The notes: generated by a model not told the origin, from the letters alone. A DNA stretch of 64,000 bases from Arthrobacter endolithicus (GCF_026627425.1 NZ_JAPNLH010000004.1:186001-250000), one strand, 5' to 3'; shown: positions 24,896 through 35,846, counted from the stretch's first letter. A program made the numbers and translations.

Positions 24896-25884
24896 GGGTG
24901 CTTTTTGCCGGCACGCCAGCGGTGGCGGTGCCGTCGTTGGACGCTCTGCTCGCTGCCGGCCTGGACATCATCGGGGTGCTGACCCGTCCGGACGCGCCGA
25001 TCGGACGCAAACGTGTGCTGACGCCGTCGCCCGTTGCCCAACGAGCCCAGGAGCTCGGCCTGCCGGTCATTCGGGCTGCGCGAATTGATCAGCAGGCCTG
25101 CGCCGAGATCGCCGCGCTGGCCCCCGAGGTCGCCGCGATCGTTGCCTACGGCGCCATGATCCCGGCCGACGCGCTGTCGATTCCGCCGTTGGGCTGGATC
25201 AACCTGCATTTTTCGCTGCTGCCCGCCTGGCGCGGCGCCGCACCCGTCCAGCACTCGATCCTCCATGGTGACGATGTCACGGGTGCTTCAACGTTTGCCC
25301 TCGAAACGGGGCTGGATACCGGACCGGTCTACGGCACCTTGACGGAATTGATCAGACCGACAGATACCGGTTCCGCATTACTCGAGCGGCTCTCCCATAG
25401 CGGTGCGGTGCTGCTGGTCCAGACCCTGAGCGCGCTGGCATCCGGGCGCGCGAATGCGCAGCCGCAGCGCGGCGAGATCACCTTGGCGCCGAAACTGAGC
25501 ATCGAGGACGGCCGGATTGACTGGAGCGAGCCGGCGCTGGCCATTGGGCGCAGGATCCGAGCGGTCACAGCGGAGCCCGGCGCCTGGACCATGCTCGCGG
25601 ACCAGCGGATCAAGCTCGGACCGGTACGCCTGAGCCCCGATGTACGCCTGAGCACCGATTTACGACCGAGCCCAGATTCCCCCTTGGGCACCGATTCGCC
25701 GCTGGACACCAGTCCCCTCGAGTTGCCGCCGGGCCGGCTGGCAGTGGGGCCGAAATCCGTTGTGGTGGGCACTGGTTCGCATCCCGTGGAACTGGTGCAG
25801 GTGCAGCCGGCGGGTAAGAAGATAATGCAGGCAACGGACTGGGCACGAGGCCTGGCGGACAGGGAAGACATGGTGTTTCAGTGA
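24892..25884 (+). CDS. fmt: Methionyl-tRNA formyltransferase
   Basis: 330 residues. The N-terminal formyltransferase domain has FAGTPAVAVPSL, NLHFSLLPAWRGAAPVQ and the catalytic Asp region TGLDTGPV; the C-terminal tRNA-binding domain includes RRIRAVTAEPGAW. It formylates Met-tRNA for initiation. Residues about 244-274 in the C-terminal domain are a degenerate tandem repeat (separate entry) that is not part of the normal fold. It overlaps def upstream and rsmB downstream (GTGA). Confidence 0.95.
   Translation: MRVLFAGTPAVAVPSLDALLAAGLDIIGVLTRPDAPIGRKRVLTPSPVAQRAQELGLPVIRAARIDQQACAEIAALAPEVAAIVAYGAMIPADALSIPPLGWINLHFSLLPAWRGAAPVQHSILHGDDVTGASTFALETGLDTGPVYGTLTELIRPTDTGSALLERLSHSGAVLLVQTLSALASGRANAQPQRGEITLAPKLSIEDGRIDWSEPALAIGRRIRAVTAEPGAWTMLADQRIKLGPVRLSPDVRLSTDLRPSPDSPLGTDSPLDTSPLELPPGRLAVGPKSVVVGTGSHPVELVQVQPAGKKIMQATDWARGLADREDMVFQ
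25624..25713 (+). repeat. Five tandem 18-bp repeats inside fmt
   Basis: Five units of 18 bp, in frame, encode six-residue repeats of the type VRLSPD, VRLSTD, LRPSPD, SPLGTD, SPLDTS. The first two units differ at one base and the later ones are more diverged. They insert a Pro/Ser/Asp-rich loop in the tRNA-binding domain. Confidence 0.85.
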
Positions 25885-27458
25885 CGAACGAAAACCACGG
25901 CTCCGGAAACAGTGGTGCGCGGAATTCCGGCGCACGTAACTCCGGGGCGCGGAATTCCGGGGCGCACGATTCGGGCGCGCGGCGGAATGCGCAGGGCCGC
26001 GAACGTAACAGGACGTCCGCGCCGTCCTTTACCGCAGCGGCCCCATCGGCACGCACCCGCAGGGCTGACCCGGCCCGGCTGGTGGCCTTCGAGGTGCTCC
26101 GGGCGGTTTCCGGCGAGGATGCCTACGCCAACCTGGTCCTCCCCTCCCGGATCCGGCAGCATCACCTGGACAAGCGGGATGCCGGATTTGCCACCGAGTT
26201 GAGCTACGGCGCGTTGCGCGGGCAGGGAACGTACGATGCGATTTTGGCGCGCTGCGTTGACCGCCCGCTGGAGCAGCTGGACCCCGCCGTTCTCGATGCT
26301 CTGCGGATCGGCGTCCACCAGCTCCTCGCGATGCGGGTCCCGGCCCACGCGGCCCTGGATCAAACGGTCGGCCTGGCCCGCGCCGTCATTGGTGCGGGTC
26401 CGTCGTCGTTGATTAACGCGGTGCTCCGCCGCGTGTCCGCAAATGATCTGCAGGAATGGATCGCCACGCTGACGCAAGGACAGACGGATGCGTCCACGAT
26501 CGCCGCGCTGACCTATTCGCATCCGGAGTGGATCGTCCGGGCACTGCGCCAATCGCTGGTCTCGCACGGGCGGGACGTCACGGAGATCACGGCACTGCTG
26601 GAGGCGGATAACGCCGCTCCCGTGGTGAACCTGGTGGCCCTGCCGGGGTTGGGAGACCTTACCGAGGCACTGGATGAAGGCTTTACCGTCGGCGGGCTGG
26701 CGCCGGGTTCAGCACTGTCGTCCGGCGGGGACCCCGGCCGGCTTTCCGCCGTGCGGGACGGCACCAACCGGGTGCAGGATGTGGGCTCGCAGCTGGTGGC
26801 CCGGGCGCTTGCGGCCGCTGAGCTGCTACCGCCGGGGGGCTCGGCCGTCGAGCCGGACGGCGAACGATGGCTGGATCTGTGCGCCGGCCCGGGCGGTAAG
26901 GCTGCGTTGCTGGCAGCCCTGGCGGGCCAGCGCGGGGCAACCCTGCTGGCTAACGAACCCGCCCCGCACCGGGCCAAGCTCGTAAAGCAGGCGCTGGCCG
27001 CGGTGCCGCGGGACGTTTGGACCGTGCGGATCGGTGACGGCCGCGAGGTGGGGGAGCAACGCCCCGAGGGCTTTGACCGCATTCTGGTGGATGCTCCCTG
27101 CACCGGTCTGGGTGCGCTGCGCCGGCGGCCGGAATCCCGCTGGCGCCGCAAACCCTCCGACGTCGGCGAGCTCGGGCCCTTACAGCGCGAACTATTGGCT
27201 TCGGCCATTAAAGCGGTGCGTCCCGGCGGCGTGGTGGCCTACGCCACCTGCTCCCCGCACCCGGCGGAGACCAACGCCGTCGTCGTCGATGCGTTGCGCA
27301 AGCGTGAGGATCTGGAGCTGCTCGACGCCGGCGCGGTCCTGGACGGCGTCAGCCTCACCGGAAACCTGGGCGCAGGACACGAGAAGACGGCCCAGCTCTG
27401 GCCGCATATTCATGGCACGGATGCCATGTTCCTGGCCTTGATCCGCAAAAAGGTTTGA
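25881..27458 (+). CDS. rsmB: 16S rRNA (cytosine-967-C5)-methyltransferase RsmB
   Basis: 525 residues, GTG start overlapping the fmt stop. An NusB-like domain (about 60-200) precedes the methyltransferase: DVGSQLVARAL, the SAM loop LDLCAGPGGKAALLA, DAPCTGLGALRRRPE with the catalytic Cys region (PCTG), and YATCSPHPAETNAVV with the second Cys (TCS). It methylates C967 of 16S rRNA. The first 40 residues hold five NSGAR-type repeats (separate entry). The 3' end of the gene is the first copy of a 17-bp repeat that continues into the intergenic region. Confidence 0.93.
   Translation: MTNENHGSGNSGARNSGARNSGARNSGAHDSGARRNAQGRERNRTSAPSFTAAAPSARTRRADPARLVAFEVLRAVSGEDAYANLVLPSRIRQHHLDKRDAGFATELSYGALRGQGTYDAILARCVDRPLEQLDPAVLDALRIGVHQLLAMRVPAHAALDQTVGLARAVIGAGPSSLINAVLRRVSANDLQEWIATLTQGQTDASTIAALTYSHPEWIVRALRQSLVSHGRDVTEITALLEADNAAPVVNLVALPGLGDLTEALDEGFTVGGLAPGSALSSGGDPGRLSAVRDGTNRVQDVGSQLVARALAAAELLPPGGSAVEPDGERWLDLCAGPGGKAALLAALAGQRGATLLANEPAPHRAKLVKQALAAVPRDVWTVRIGDGREVGEQRPEGFDRILVDAPCTGLGALRRRPESRWRRKPSDVGELGPLQRELLASAIKAVRPGGVVAYATCSPHPAETNAVVVDALRKREDLELLDAGAVLDGVSLTGNLGAGHEKTAQLWPHIHGTDAMFLALIRKKV
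25908..25982 (+). repeat. Five tandem 15-bp repeats at the rsmB N-terminus
   Basis: Five in-frame units of 15 bp encode NSGAR, NSGAR, NSGAR, NSGAH, DSGAR (residues 10-34). They form a basic, flexible extension before the NusB-like domain. Confidence 0.85.
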
Positions 27459-27521
27459 TTCACACGAAGGCTTGATCCACACGAAGGCTTGATCCGCACG
27501 AAAGCTTGATCCGCACGAAAG
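27437..27521 (+). repeat. Five tandem 17-bp repeats spanning the rsmB 3' end and the rpe leader
   Basis: Units of 17 bp related to CTTGATCCGCACGAAAG run head to tail at 27437, 27454, 27471, 27488 and 27505. The first encodes the last sense codons of rsmB (LIRKK) and the second contains its stop. Each unit ends in GAAGG/GAAAG, a weak Shine-Dalgarno, and the last sits just before the rpe ATG. The array therefore arose by duplication of the gene end and multiplied possible ribosome-binding sites. Confidence 0.85.
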
Positions 27522-27528
27522 GCACCTC

Positions 27529-28212
27529 ATGACCGCTAACCGTTCCGTTGCGCGCTGCTGCATCAGCCCCAGCATCCTTTCCGCCGATTTTGTGAATCTT
27601 CAGGCGGAGCTGGACAGGATTTCCAACGCCGACGCCGTCCACGTTGATGTGATGGATAATCACTTTGTGCCGAATCTGACCATCGGGCTGCCCGTGGTGC
27701 AACGGATCCAGCAGATCAGTCCGGTGCCGCTGGACGCGCACCTGATGATTGCGGAGGTGGACCGCTGGGCGCCGGCCTACGCCGATGCGGGTCTGGCTTC
27801 GGTGACCTTCCACGTCGAGGCGTCCAACGCACCCATCAAGCTGGCGCGCGAGCTGCGGGCCCGCGGAGCCAAGGCGGGCATGGCCCTGCGGCCGGCGACC
27901 CCGGTGGAGCCCTATCTGGACATGCTGGCGGAGCTGGACATGCTGCTCATTATGACGGTGGAGCCCGGCTTTGGCGGGCAGTCCTTTTTGGACGTGACCC
28001 TGCCGAAGATCCGTCGGGCGCAGCAGGCCATCGAGGGATCCGGGGTGGACGTGGCGATTCAGGTGGACGGCGGGATCACTGAGGAGACCATCACCCGGGC
28101 GGCGGAGGCGGGAGCCACGATGTTCGTGGCCGGATCCGCGGTCTACGGGGCAGCGGATCCGGGGAAAGCCATTGAGCGGCTGCGGGCCAAGGGCCAACTG
28201 GCGATCCGCTAA
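27529..28212 (+). CDS. rpe: Ribulose-phosphate 3-epimerase
   Basis: 227 residues of TIM barrel. Signature segments: SPSILSADF (start), [33 protein letters not shown] and VDGGI, which carry the metal-binding and catalytic His/Asp residues. It interconverts ribulose-5-P and xylulose-5-P in the pentose phosphate pathway. Ribulose-5-P is also the substrate of RibB, encoded in the operon that follows. Its leader consists of the 17-bp repeats. Confidence 0.96.
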   Translation: MTANRSVARCCISPSILSADFVNLQAELDRISNADAVHVDVMDNHFVPNLTIGLPVVQRIQQISPVPLDAHLMIAEVDRWAPAYADAGLASVTFHVEASNAPIKLARELRARGAKAGMALRPATPVEPYLDMLAELDMLLIMTVEPGFGGQSFLDVTLPKIRRAQQAIEGSGVDVAIQVDGGITEETITRAAEAGATMFVAGSAVYGAADPGKAIERLRAKGQLAIR

Positions 28213-28324
28213 ATTCCCTCCCGACACAGAGGGGAAGATCGGCTGAGCCAGTTGCCGACGTCGCCTGGGTCATTGCGGCGGACCGCGAGGCTAAGCAGTG
28301 CCATAATGGAGCAGTAACAAGTTT

Positions 28325-28470
28325 TTACGTGCTCCGGGGTCGGTGTAAGTCCGAACCGGCGGTTATAGTCCGCGACCCGCACGCAAAAGGCCGGCAACGG
28401 TTCGAATGCAAACGGTTGAACCGGTGGAATTCCGGTACCGACAGTTAAAGTCTGGATGGGAGAAGCACGA
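28325..28470 (+). promoter_or_regulatory. FMN riboswitch (RFN element)
   Basis: The region shows the conserved RFN parts in order: a closing stem GTGCT...AGCAC, CCGGCGGTTATAGTCCGCGA, GTGGAATTCCGGTACCGACAG and AGTCTGGATGGGAGAAG. It ends about 110 bp before the ribM start. By analogy, FMN binding shuts down transcription or translation of the riboflavin transporter and biosynthesis genes that follow. Confidence 0.93.
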
Positions 28471-28578
28471 GCAGTTTTGGCCTGCCGCGGCGTTGGCGCA
28501 CTCTTTGGAGTGCCCCGCCCGTCCGGGCCCTCTGTCGTTACCCCGGAGCCAGTGCAGATTGGCGAAAGGCAAGTAACG

Positions 28579-29277
28579 ATGGACATGCTCCGGTGGCTCT
28601 TCGAGGCGAAACTGGATTTTCCCGGCGGCGGGTTCCTGCTCTGGCGCGAGGTGCTGGGCAATCTCTTCGGCCTGGCCAGCGCGCTGGGCGGAATGCGCCG
28701 TAAGGTCTGGGCCTGGCCCGTGGGCATCTTCGGCAATGCGCTCCTGTTCACGGTCTTCATGGGCTCGGTCTTCGGCTCACCGCTGTACGCGAACCTCTTG
28801 GGACAGGCGGGGCGGCAGATCATGTTCATCGCCGTTTCAATCTTCGGCTGGTACCGCTGGCGGCAGAGCAAGCGTACTGCCGACGGAGCCGCGGTAGAGC
28901 CGCGCTGGGCGTCCAATCGCGTGCGGCTGGGACTGGTGGTTGCGCTGGTCGGCGGCACCGCGGTATGGACCCCGATTTTCACCGCGTTAGGCTCGTATGC
29001 CCCGGTCTGGGCCGATGCCTGGATCTTCATGGGGTCCTTGCTCGCGACCGTCGGGATGGCCAAGGGCTGGGTGGAGTTCTGGCTGATCTGGGTGGCCGTT
29101 GACCTGGTGGGGGTGCCGCTGCTGTTCAGCGCCGGCTACTACGCCTCAGCCTTCATGTACATCTTCTACGGTGCCTTTACGCTGACCGGCTTCTTTATCT
29201 GGTGGCATGTGCGGAACCGGAATGCGGAAAAAGTGCTGGTGGAAACGGCGTTTCCGGATCCGAGGGTATCCCGATGA
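28579..29277 (+). CDS. ribM: Riboflavin transporter, PnuC-like (RibM/PnuX family)
   Basis: 232 residues from ATG 28579, with about six to seven hydrophobic helices and the PnuC-like segment REVLGNLFGLASALGGMRRKVWAWPVGIFGN near the N-terminus. RibM transports riboflavin by facilitated diffusion in actinobacteria. The FMN riboswitch directly upstream and the rib genes downstream support riboflavin over nicotinamide riboside. Its TGA overlaps the ribD ATG. Confidence 0.88.
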   Translation: MDMLRWLFEAKLDFPGGGFLLWREVLGNLFGLASALGGMRRKVWAWPVGIFGNALLFTVFMGSVFGSPLYANLLGQAGRQIMFIAVSIFGWYRWRQSKRTADGAAVEPRWASNRVRLGLVVALVGGTAVWTPIFTALGSYAPVWADAWIFMGSLLATVGMAKGWVEFWLIWVAVDLVGVPLLFSAGYYASAFMYIFYGAFTLTGFFIWWHVRNRNAEKVLVETAFPDPRVSR

Positions 29278-30443
29278 GCGGGGAGATGAGCCCGGACCCC
29301 GTGCGCTACAGCACCGCCGAATCGGCGGCCATGAACACCGCGTTAGGCGCAGCAGCCCAGGGCATCCGCGGCGCAAACCCGTTGGTGGGCGCCGTGCTGC
29401 TGGATCCTGCCGGCCAGGTCATCGCCACCGGATATCACCGCGGAGCGGGAACCGCCCACGCCGAGGTGGACGCCCTTGCCAGTATCCGGACGGATCTGGC
29501 CCGGCGGATCGGAGGATCAGGCGACCTAGCGAGCTCACGGGACGGCGAACTAGCCAGGGCACTGGCGGGGGCGACAATGCTGGTGACGCTGGAGCCATGT
29601 AATCACACCGGACGGACGGGCCCCTGTGCACAGGCAATTATTGATGCCGGCATCCGCCAGGTGATTTACGCCGTCGACGATCCGCACCAGCCGGCGGCCG
29701 GTGGAGCTCAACGGCTGCGGGACGCGGGCGTGCAGGTGCGGTCGGGGCTGCTGGCACAGGAAGCCGTCGAACTAAATCGTCGCTGGTTCGCAGCCGTCCG
29801 TGCTGAGCGGCCGTTCACCACACTCCATCTCGCCCAGACGCTTGACGGCCGGATTGCCGCGGCCGACGGCAGCAGCCAATGGATTACCTCCGCTGCCTCC
29901 CGGGCGGACAGCCATGGAATTCGTCGCCTGATCGATGCGATCCTGGTAGGCACCGAAACCGTTTTCGCGGATAACCCCCGGCTGACGGCACGGGAAGCCA
30001 GTGGCGAGGACTCCGCGCGGCAGCCGCTGCGCGTAGTCATGGGACTGCGGGACATCCCCGCGGGGGCGGCGGTCCGCGCCACGGGCCCGGCCGAACCCGC
30101 TGGTCAGGGGGGATTTTTGCAGCTGCGCACCCGCGATCCGCTGGCCGCGTCCCGGACCTTGTTCGACCGCGGCGTTCGTCATTTGATGGTGGAGGGCGGG
30201 TCACGGATCAGCGCAGCCTTCCTGTCCGCCCAGTTGGTTGATGAACTCATTGTGTATCTGGCGCCTACGCTGCTGGGGGCCGGTATTCCTGCGCTGGGAG
30301 AACTGGGCATCGGCACACTGGCAGAGGCCCAACGGTGGGACTGGGATGCCGGTGGTGGGGCGGCTGTCAAACCTCTGGGACCGGATCTTAAACTTCGTCT
30401 AAAACCTGCGGCAATGGCCGCTGGAACTACGGGAGGAAACTGA
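29274..30443 (+). CDS. ribD: Bifunctional diaminohydroxyphosphoribosylaminopyrimidine deaminase / reductase RibD
   Basis: 389 residues. The deaminase half has HAEVDAL (62-68) and PCNHTGRTGPC (zinc Cys pair); the reductase half begins at about RPFTTLHLAQTLDGRIA. It carries out the second and third steps of riboflavin synthesis. A short extra loop (GGSGDLASSRDGEL) is inserted between the two deaminase motifs. The start overlaps the ribM stop (ATGA). Confidence 0.94.
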   Translation: MSGEMSPDPVRYSTAESAAMNTALGAAAQGIRGANPLVGAVLLDPAGQVIATGYHRGAGTAHAEVDALASIRTDLARRIGGSGDLASSRDGELARALAGATMLVTLEPCNHTGRTGPCAQAIIDAGIRQVIYAVDDPHQPAAGGAQRLRDAGVQVRSGLLAQEAVELNRRWFAAVRAERPFTTLHLAQTLDGRIAAADGSSQWITSAASRADSHGIRRLIDAILVGTETVFADNPRLTAREASGEDSARQPLRVVMGLRDIPAGAAVRATGPAEPAGQGGFLQLRTRDPLAASRTLFDRGVRHLMVEGGSRISAAFLSAQLVDELIVYLAPTLLGAGIPALGELGIGTLAEAQRWDWDAGGGAAVKPLGPDLKLRLKPAAMAAGTTGGN

Positions 30444-30444
30444 A

Positions 30445-31131
30445 GTGTTTACCGGAATTATTGCCGAGCAGGGGCGCGTTGAGTCGCTGCAGCAAGCGGC
30501 CGACGGCGGCAGCGCCACGTTGGTGCTGCGCGCTGGGCCCTCCCTCGAGGGCCTCGGCCATGGCGGCTCAATTGCCGTCAACGGCGTCTGCCTGACCGCC
30601 ACCGCCATCGGCGGCGGAGTGATCAGCGTTGACGTAATGGGAGAAACCCTGACCAGGACCACCACCGGGCAGCTCAGGGCCGGGGACAGCGTGAACCTGG
30701 AACGCTGCGTGCCCGCCGGCGGCCGGCTTGATGGTCATGTGGTCCAGGGCCACGTTGACGGGGTGGGCACCTTGGCCGAACGGGAAGATCTGGGCGCCTG
30801 GGAGCGGCTGCGTTTCGAGGTTCCTGCGGCGCTGGCCCGGTACATCGCCGAGAAGGGATCAATCGCCGTCGACGGCGTTTCCCTCACCGTGAGCGCGGTG
30901 AGCGACGCGACGCAGGCGAGCCCCTGGTTTGAGGTCGGGCTTATTCCCACCACCTTGGCGGAAACAGGGCTGGGCGCGAAGCAGACAGGATCCGCTGTGA
31001 ATCTGGAGGTGGATGTGCTGGCGAAATACACCGAGCGGCTACTGGCCTTTGGCCCGCGGGCCCACGAGCGGGAACTGATCCCGGGAAGCGCAGCCACGTC
31101 CATCCCCACCAGACAGGAGCCGGGAAAATGA
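30445..31131 (+). CDS. ribE: Riboflavin synthase, alpha subunit
   Basis: 228 residues, GTG start preceded by a strong GGGAGGAAAC. Two lumazine-binding repeats begin MFTGIIAEQG and (about 105) VQGHVDGVG; both keep the VNGVCLT / VDGVSLT strand. It dismutates two molecules of lumazine to riboflavin. It starts 1 bp after ribD and overlaps ribB. Confidence 0.95.
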   Translation: MFTGIIAEQGRVESLQQAADGGSATLVLRAGPSLEGLGHGGSIAVNGVCLTATAIGGGVISVDVMGETLTRTTTGQLRAGDSVNLERCVPAGGRLDGHVVQGHVDGVGTLAEREDLGAWERLRFEVPAALARYIAEKGSIAVDGVSLTVSAVSDATQASPWFEVGLIPTTLAETGLGAKQTGSAVNLEVDVLAKYTERLLAFGPRAHERELIPGSAATSIPTRQEPGK

Positions 31132-31774
31132 GCGATGTAAAAGCCACCGAACGGACCGGTCTGCTGGACACCGTACCGGACGCCGTCGCGGCCATGGCCG
31201 CCGGCAGGCCCGTTTTGGTAGTGGACGACGAACGGCGGGAAAATGAGGGCGACATCATTTTCGCAGCGCAACACAGCACGCCGGCATTAATGGGCTGGAC
31301 CATCCGGCACAGTTCTGGAGTGATCTGCGTACCGCTGAGCCATGAACGCGCCGACGCCCTGGAACTCCCGCCGATGGTGCTGGTCAATCAGGACGCCAAG
31401 GGAACGGCCTACACCGTTTCCTGCGATGCCGCGGCGGAGGTCACCACCGGCATCAGCGCCACGGACCGTTCGCGCACGGCCCGGGTGCTGGCGTCTGCGG
31501 ACTCGACGCCGGCGCAGCTGACCCGTCCGGGACATATGTTTCCGCTTCGGGCCGCGGCCGGCGGGGTCCGGCAGCGGCCCGGACACACCGAAGCTGCCGT
31601 TGAGCTGTGCCGGCTTGCCGGCTGCGAGCCGGTGGGGGTCATCGCGGAGGTAGTGGACGACGACGGCGAAATGCTGCGGGTGGCTGCGCTGCGGACGTTC
31701 GCGGACCATCACGGCCTGCTGCTGATTTCGATCGCGGACCTGGTGGCCTATCTGGACGCGACGGGAGCAGCGAG

Positions 31775-31778
<4 letters not shown>
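31128..31778 (+). CDS. ribB: 3,4-dihydroxy-2-butanone-4-phosphate synthase (stand-alone RibB)
   Basis: 216 residues with [21 protein letters not shown] and GHTEAAVEL, the metal and ribulose-5-P binding motifs. It supplies the four-carbon unit of lumazine. In many actinobacteria this domain is fused to GTP cyclohydrolase II (RibBA). Here it ends in TGA, which overlaps the GTG of ribA by 4 bp, so the two activities are separate but coupled. Confidence 0.93.
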
Positions 31779-33069
<1,291 letters not shown>

Positions 33070-33132
33070 GTTTTGGGTCATACTCCGCTACCGAATCGGG
33101 CTGATCCGGGCAGAGCTAGTAGGCTGGAACGC

Positions 33133-33396
33133 GTGAAGACTTTCGAATCGCTTTTTGCCGAGCTTGGAGACAAGGCCGTCCAACGGCCGGTCGGCTCCCG
33201 CACCGTCAGCGAACTCGACTCCGGCGTTCACGGCATCGGCAAGAAAATCGTGGAGGAAGCCGCCGAGGTCTGGATGGCGGCAGAATACGAATCCACGGAC
33301 AACATGGCCGAGGAGATTTCCCAGTTGCTGTACCACGTTCAGGTGCTGATGATCGCCAAGGGACTGACGCTGGAAGACGTTTACCAGCATCTGTAG
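33133..33396 (+). CDS. hisE: Phosphoribosyl-ATP pyrophosphatase
   Basis: 87 residues from GTG 33133, the typical HisE length. [13 protein letters not shown] opens the protein; [16 protein letters not shown] holds the metal-binding Glu residues and [13 protein letters not shown] follows. It hydrolyses PR-ATP to PR-AMP, the second step of histidine synthesis. Extension to an upstream TTG is unlikely. Confidence 0.92.
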   Translation: MKTFESLFAELGDKAVQRPVGSRTVSELDSGVHGIGKKIVEEAAEVWMAAEYESTDNMAEEISQLLYHVQVLMIAKGLTLEDVYQHL

Positions 33397-33492
33397 CCAC
33401 GCGCTGCTGCCGCGGCGCTGTGGCCAGATCGTTAATCGTCCCCACCCGTGAAAATCCCACGCCCAGCGTGAACCGAACGCGAAAGATTCGCC

Positions 33493-34338
33493 ATGCTCAG
33501 AGTTGCCGTCCCGAATAAGGGATCCCTGTCCGAAGCCGCATCCGCCATGCTGACCGAGGCCGGATATCTCCAGCGCCGCGATCCGCGCGAACTGGTCATG
33601 GTTGATCCCGACAATGACGTGGAGTTCTTTTTCCTGCGCCCGCGCGACATTGCCGTGTATGTGGGGGCCGGAACACTCGACGTCGGTATTACCGGCAGGG
33701 ACCTGCTGCTCGACGCCGAGGTGGCAGCCGAGGAACTGCTGCCGCTTGGCTTCGCCGTTTCCACGTTCCGCTTCGCCGGCCCTGCCGGTCAGTTCTCCCA
33801 GCTGTCCCAATTGGCGGGCAAGCGATTAGCCACCAGCTACGACGCCGTGCTGCGCCGTTATCTTGCCGACAACGGGGTAGCCGCCACTGTGGTCCGGCTG
33901 GACGGCGCGGTGGAATCCTCCGTCCGGTTGGGCGTTGCGGACGCTATCGCCGATGTGGTGGAAACCGGAAGCACGCTTAAGGCCGCAGGGATGGAAGTCT
34001 TTGGCGATCCAATCATGAAATCCGAGGCGTTGCTGATTGGTCGTCCCGGCGTGGCCGCCCCGGCGGGACTCGACGTGCTGATCCGCAGGCTGCAGGGCGT
34101 CTTGGTGGCGCGCCGGTATGTCCTGATGGACTATGACATTCGCAAGGACCTGGTGGAAACATCCGCCAAACTGACTCCCGGGTTGGAGTCACCGACCATT
34201 TCACCGCTTCGTGACTCGGACTGGGTGGCCGTTCGCTCGATGGTGCCCAAGAAGGACACCAACCGCATTATGGACGAGTTGTACGAGCTCGGCGCACGGG
34301 CGATTCTGGTCAGCAGCATTCACGCCTGCCGAATCTAA
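33493..34338 (+). CDS. hisG: ATP phosphoribosyltransferase (long form)
   Basis: 281 residues, the long HisG form with a C-terminal regulatory domain (about 215-281, ending SSIHACRI). The catalytic domain begins [14 protein letters not shown]; the PRPP-binding stretch is in [18 protein letters not shown]. It commits ATP and PRPP to histidine synthesis and is normally inhibited by histidine through the C-terminal domain. It follows hisE by 96 bp. Confidence 0.95.
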   Translation: MLRVAVPNKGSLSEAASAMLTEAGYLQRRDPRELVMVDPDNDVEFFFLRPRDIAVYVGAGTLDVGITGRDLLLDAEVAAEELLPLGFAVSTFRFAGPAGQFSQLSQLAGKRLATSYDAVLRRYLADNGVAATVVRLDGAVESSVRLGVADAIADVVETGSTLKAAGMEVFGDPIMKSEALLIGRPGVAAPAGLDVLIRRLQGVLVARRYVLMDYDIRKDLVETSAKLTPGLESPTISPLRDSDWVAVRSMVPKKDTNRIMDELYELGARAILVSSIHACRI

Positions 34339-34345
34339 GGAGTCA

Positions 34346-35122
34346 ATGATGGGTGTAGCAATCCGGGTCATTCCGTGTCTGGATGTGGACGCAGGCCGGG
34401 TGGTCAAGGGCGTGAAGTTCCAGGGCCTGCGGGACGCGGGGGACCCGGTGGAGCTGGCGCACCGCTACGATCGTGGCGGCGCCGATGAACTGACGTTTTT
34501 GGACGTGACGGCATCATCTGGGAACCGCGACACAACCTTTGATGTGGTGGCGCGGACGGCCGAGGAGATCTTCATCCCGCTGACAGTAGGCGGCGGCGTC
34601 CGCGGTGTGGCCGACGTGGACAAGCTGCTGCGCTTTGGCGCTGACAAGGCATCGATCAATACTGCTGCAGTGGCGAGGCCGGAGGTCATCGACGAGATCA
34701 CCCGGCAGTTCGGATCCCAGGTGCTGGTGCTCTCCGTGGATGCCAGGCGGACACGTGGAGACGTTATGACGCCGTCGGGCTTTGAAGTCACGACCCATGG
34801 CGGACGGCAGGGGACCGGGATTGACGCGGTGGCCTGGGCGCGCGAGGCTGCCGACCGCGGCGTCGGGGAAATCCTGCTCAACTCTATTGACGCGGACGGA
34901 ACCAAGCAGGGCTTCGATCTGGAGCTGATCCGCTTGGTCCGGGCAGCGGTCCGCGTTCCCATCATCGCCTCCGGAGGCGCTGGCGAGCCGGCACATTTCC
35001 CGCCTGCCGTTGCCGCGGGAGCCGATGCCGTACTAGCTGCGTCGGTCTTCCACTTCGGGCCGGACGACGCAATCGCCCAAGTCAAGACCGCGATCCGCCA
35101 GGCCGGCTTCGAAGTCCGGTAG
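34346..35122 (+). CDS. hisF: Imidazole glycerol phosphate synthase cyclase subunit
   Basis: 258 residues of TIM barrel. The catalytic aspartates lie in [14 protein letters not shown] and [14 protein letters not shown]. It uses ammonia from HisH to close the imidazole ring, producing IGP and AICAR. A TAAGGAGTCA ribosome-binding site supports ATG 34346 or the adjacent ATG 34349. HisH, HisA, HisB, HisC and HisD are not in the window. Confidence 0.95.
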   Translation: MMGVAIRVIPCLDVDAGRVVKGVKFQGLRDAGDPVELAHRYDRGGADELTFLDVTASSGNRDTTFDVVARTAEEIFIPLTVGGGVRGVADVDKLLRFGADKASINTAAVARPEVIDEITRQFGSQVLVLSVDARRTRGDVMTPSGFEVTTHGGRQGTGIDAVAWAREAADRGVGEILLNSIDADGTKQGFDLELIRLVRAAVRVPIIASGGAGEPAHFPPAVAAGADAVLAASVFHFGPDDAIAQVKTAIRQAGFEVR

Positions 35123-35201
35123 AGGGTCGCCATCCGTTAAAGTCAGGTCCGCGGTCCGTTAGGGATAGCGTCGCTGTGGTTTTCCCGGCTACAGCAGGGA
35201 C

Positions 35202-35846
35202 CTAGAGGCCCACTTCGGCGGTCTGCAGCAGGGCGACGGCATCGGGCTGGCCCTCGAACGTGACCAGCGCATGGCCGGTCCTCCCGTGCGCGTGCATCAG
35301 CAGCTCGCCGGGTTCGCCCACGATGGCCACGGAAACGGCGGCACGCTTGGCGACGTGCCGGGGCCCGGAGGGACAGACCAGGACTATGCCCAGGTCAACG
35401 CCCCGGTACAGAATTGCTGCGCGTTTGACCAGTTCGTCCCAGAGTGCGTCCGAATAGGCTCGGTCCAACGCCCGCGGCGCCCAGCGGGGCATTGCACGCC
35501 GCACGTCTTCGGTGTGGATGAAATATTCGATCAGGTTGGAGCTTTCGTCCACTGCCTTGATTTTCAGCGGGGAGAGCTTGGGTGGCCCGGCCCGGAAATC
35601 CGCGACCAACCGGGAGTACGCCTCGACGGTTCCGGACTTTTCCGCCAGCTTGGCGGTCGCTTTGTCCGAGGCCCGGTTGAGGGCTTTGATCAGCACGCCG
35701 AGCCCCACCTTGGCATGGCGTTCGCGCAGGTACAGATGCGCCGCCAGCTCCTGGGTGCGCCAACCAGCGCAGAGAGTGGCGGCGCCGGGCCCTGCTGCGA
35801 GCAGGGTTTCGGCCAGGACTTCGCGGGAAGGATCTACAAAATGCAT
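35202..35846 (-). CDS. TIGR03085-family metal-binding protein (DinB/maleylpyruvate-isomerase-like)
   Basis: 214 residues. LCAGWRTQELAAHLYLRE near residue 30 is the helix carrying a metal His in this family; a second His lies in YFIHTEDVRR. The family has a DinB-like four-helix bundle and mostly unknown function, possibly mycothiol-dependent chemistry. It is transcribed against the his genes, so it is a separate unit inserted between hisF and hisI. Confidence 0.8.
   Translation of the reverse strand: MHFVDPSREVLAETLLAAGPGAATLCAGWRTQELAAHLYLRERHAKVGLGVLIKALNRASDKATAKLAEKSGTVEAYSRLVADFRAGPPKLSPLKIKAVDESSNLIEYFIHTEDVRRAMPRWAPRALDRAYSDALWDELVKRAAILYRGVDLGIVLVCPSGPRHVAKRAAVSVAIVGEPGELLMHAHGRTGHALVTFEGQPDAVALLQTAEVGL

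Noticed and set aside
27437-27521. CRISPR array
   Set aside because: The units are directly adjacent, without spacers, and the first is coding; it is a simple tandem repeat. No CRISPR array was seen anywhere in the window.
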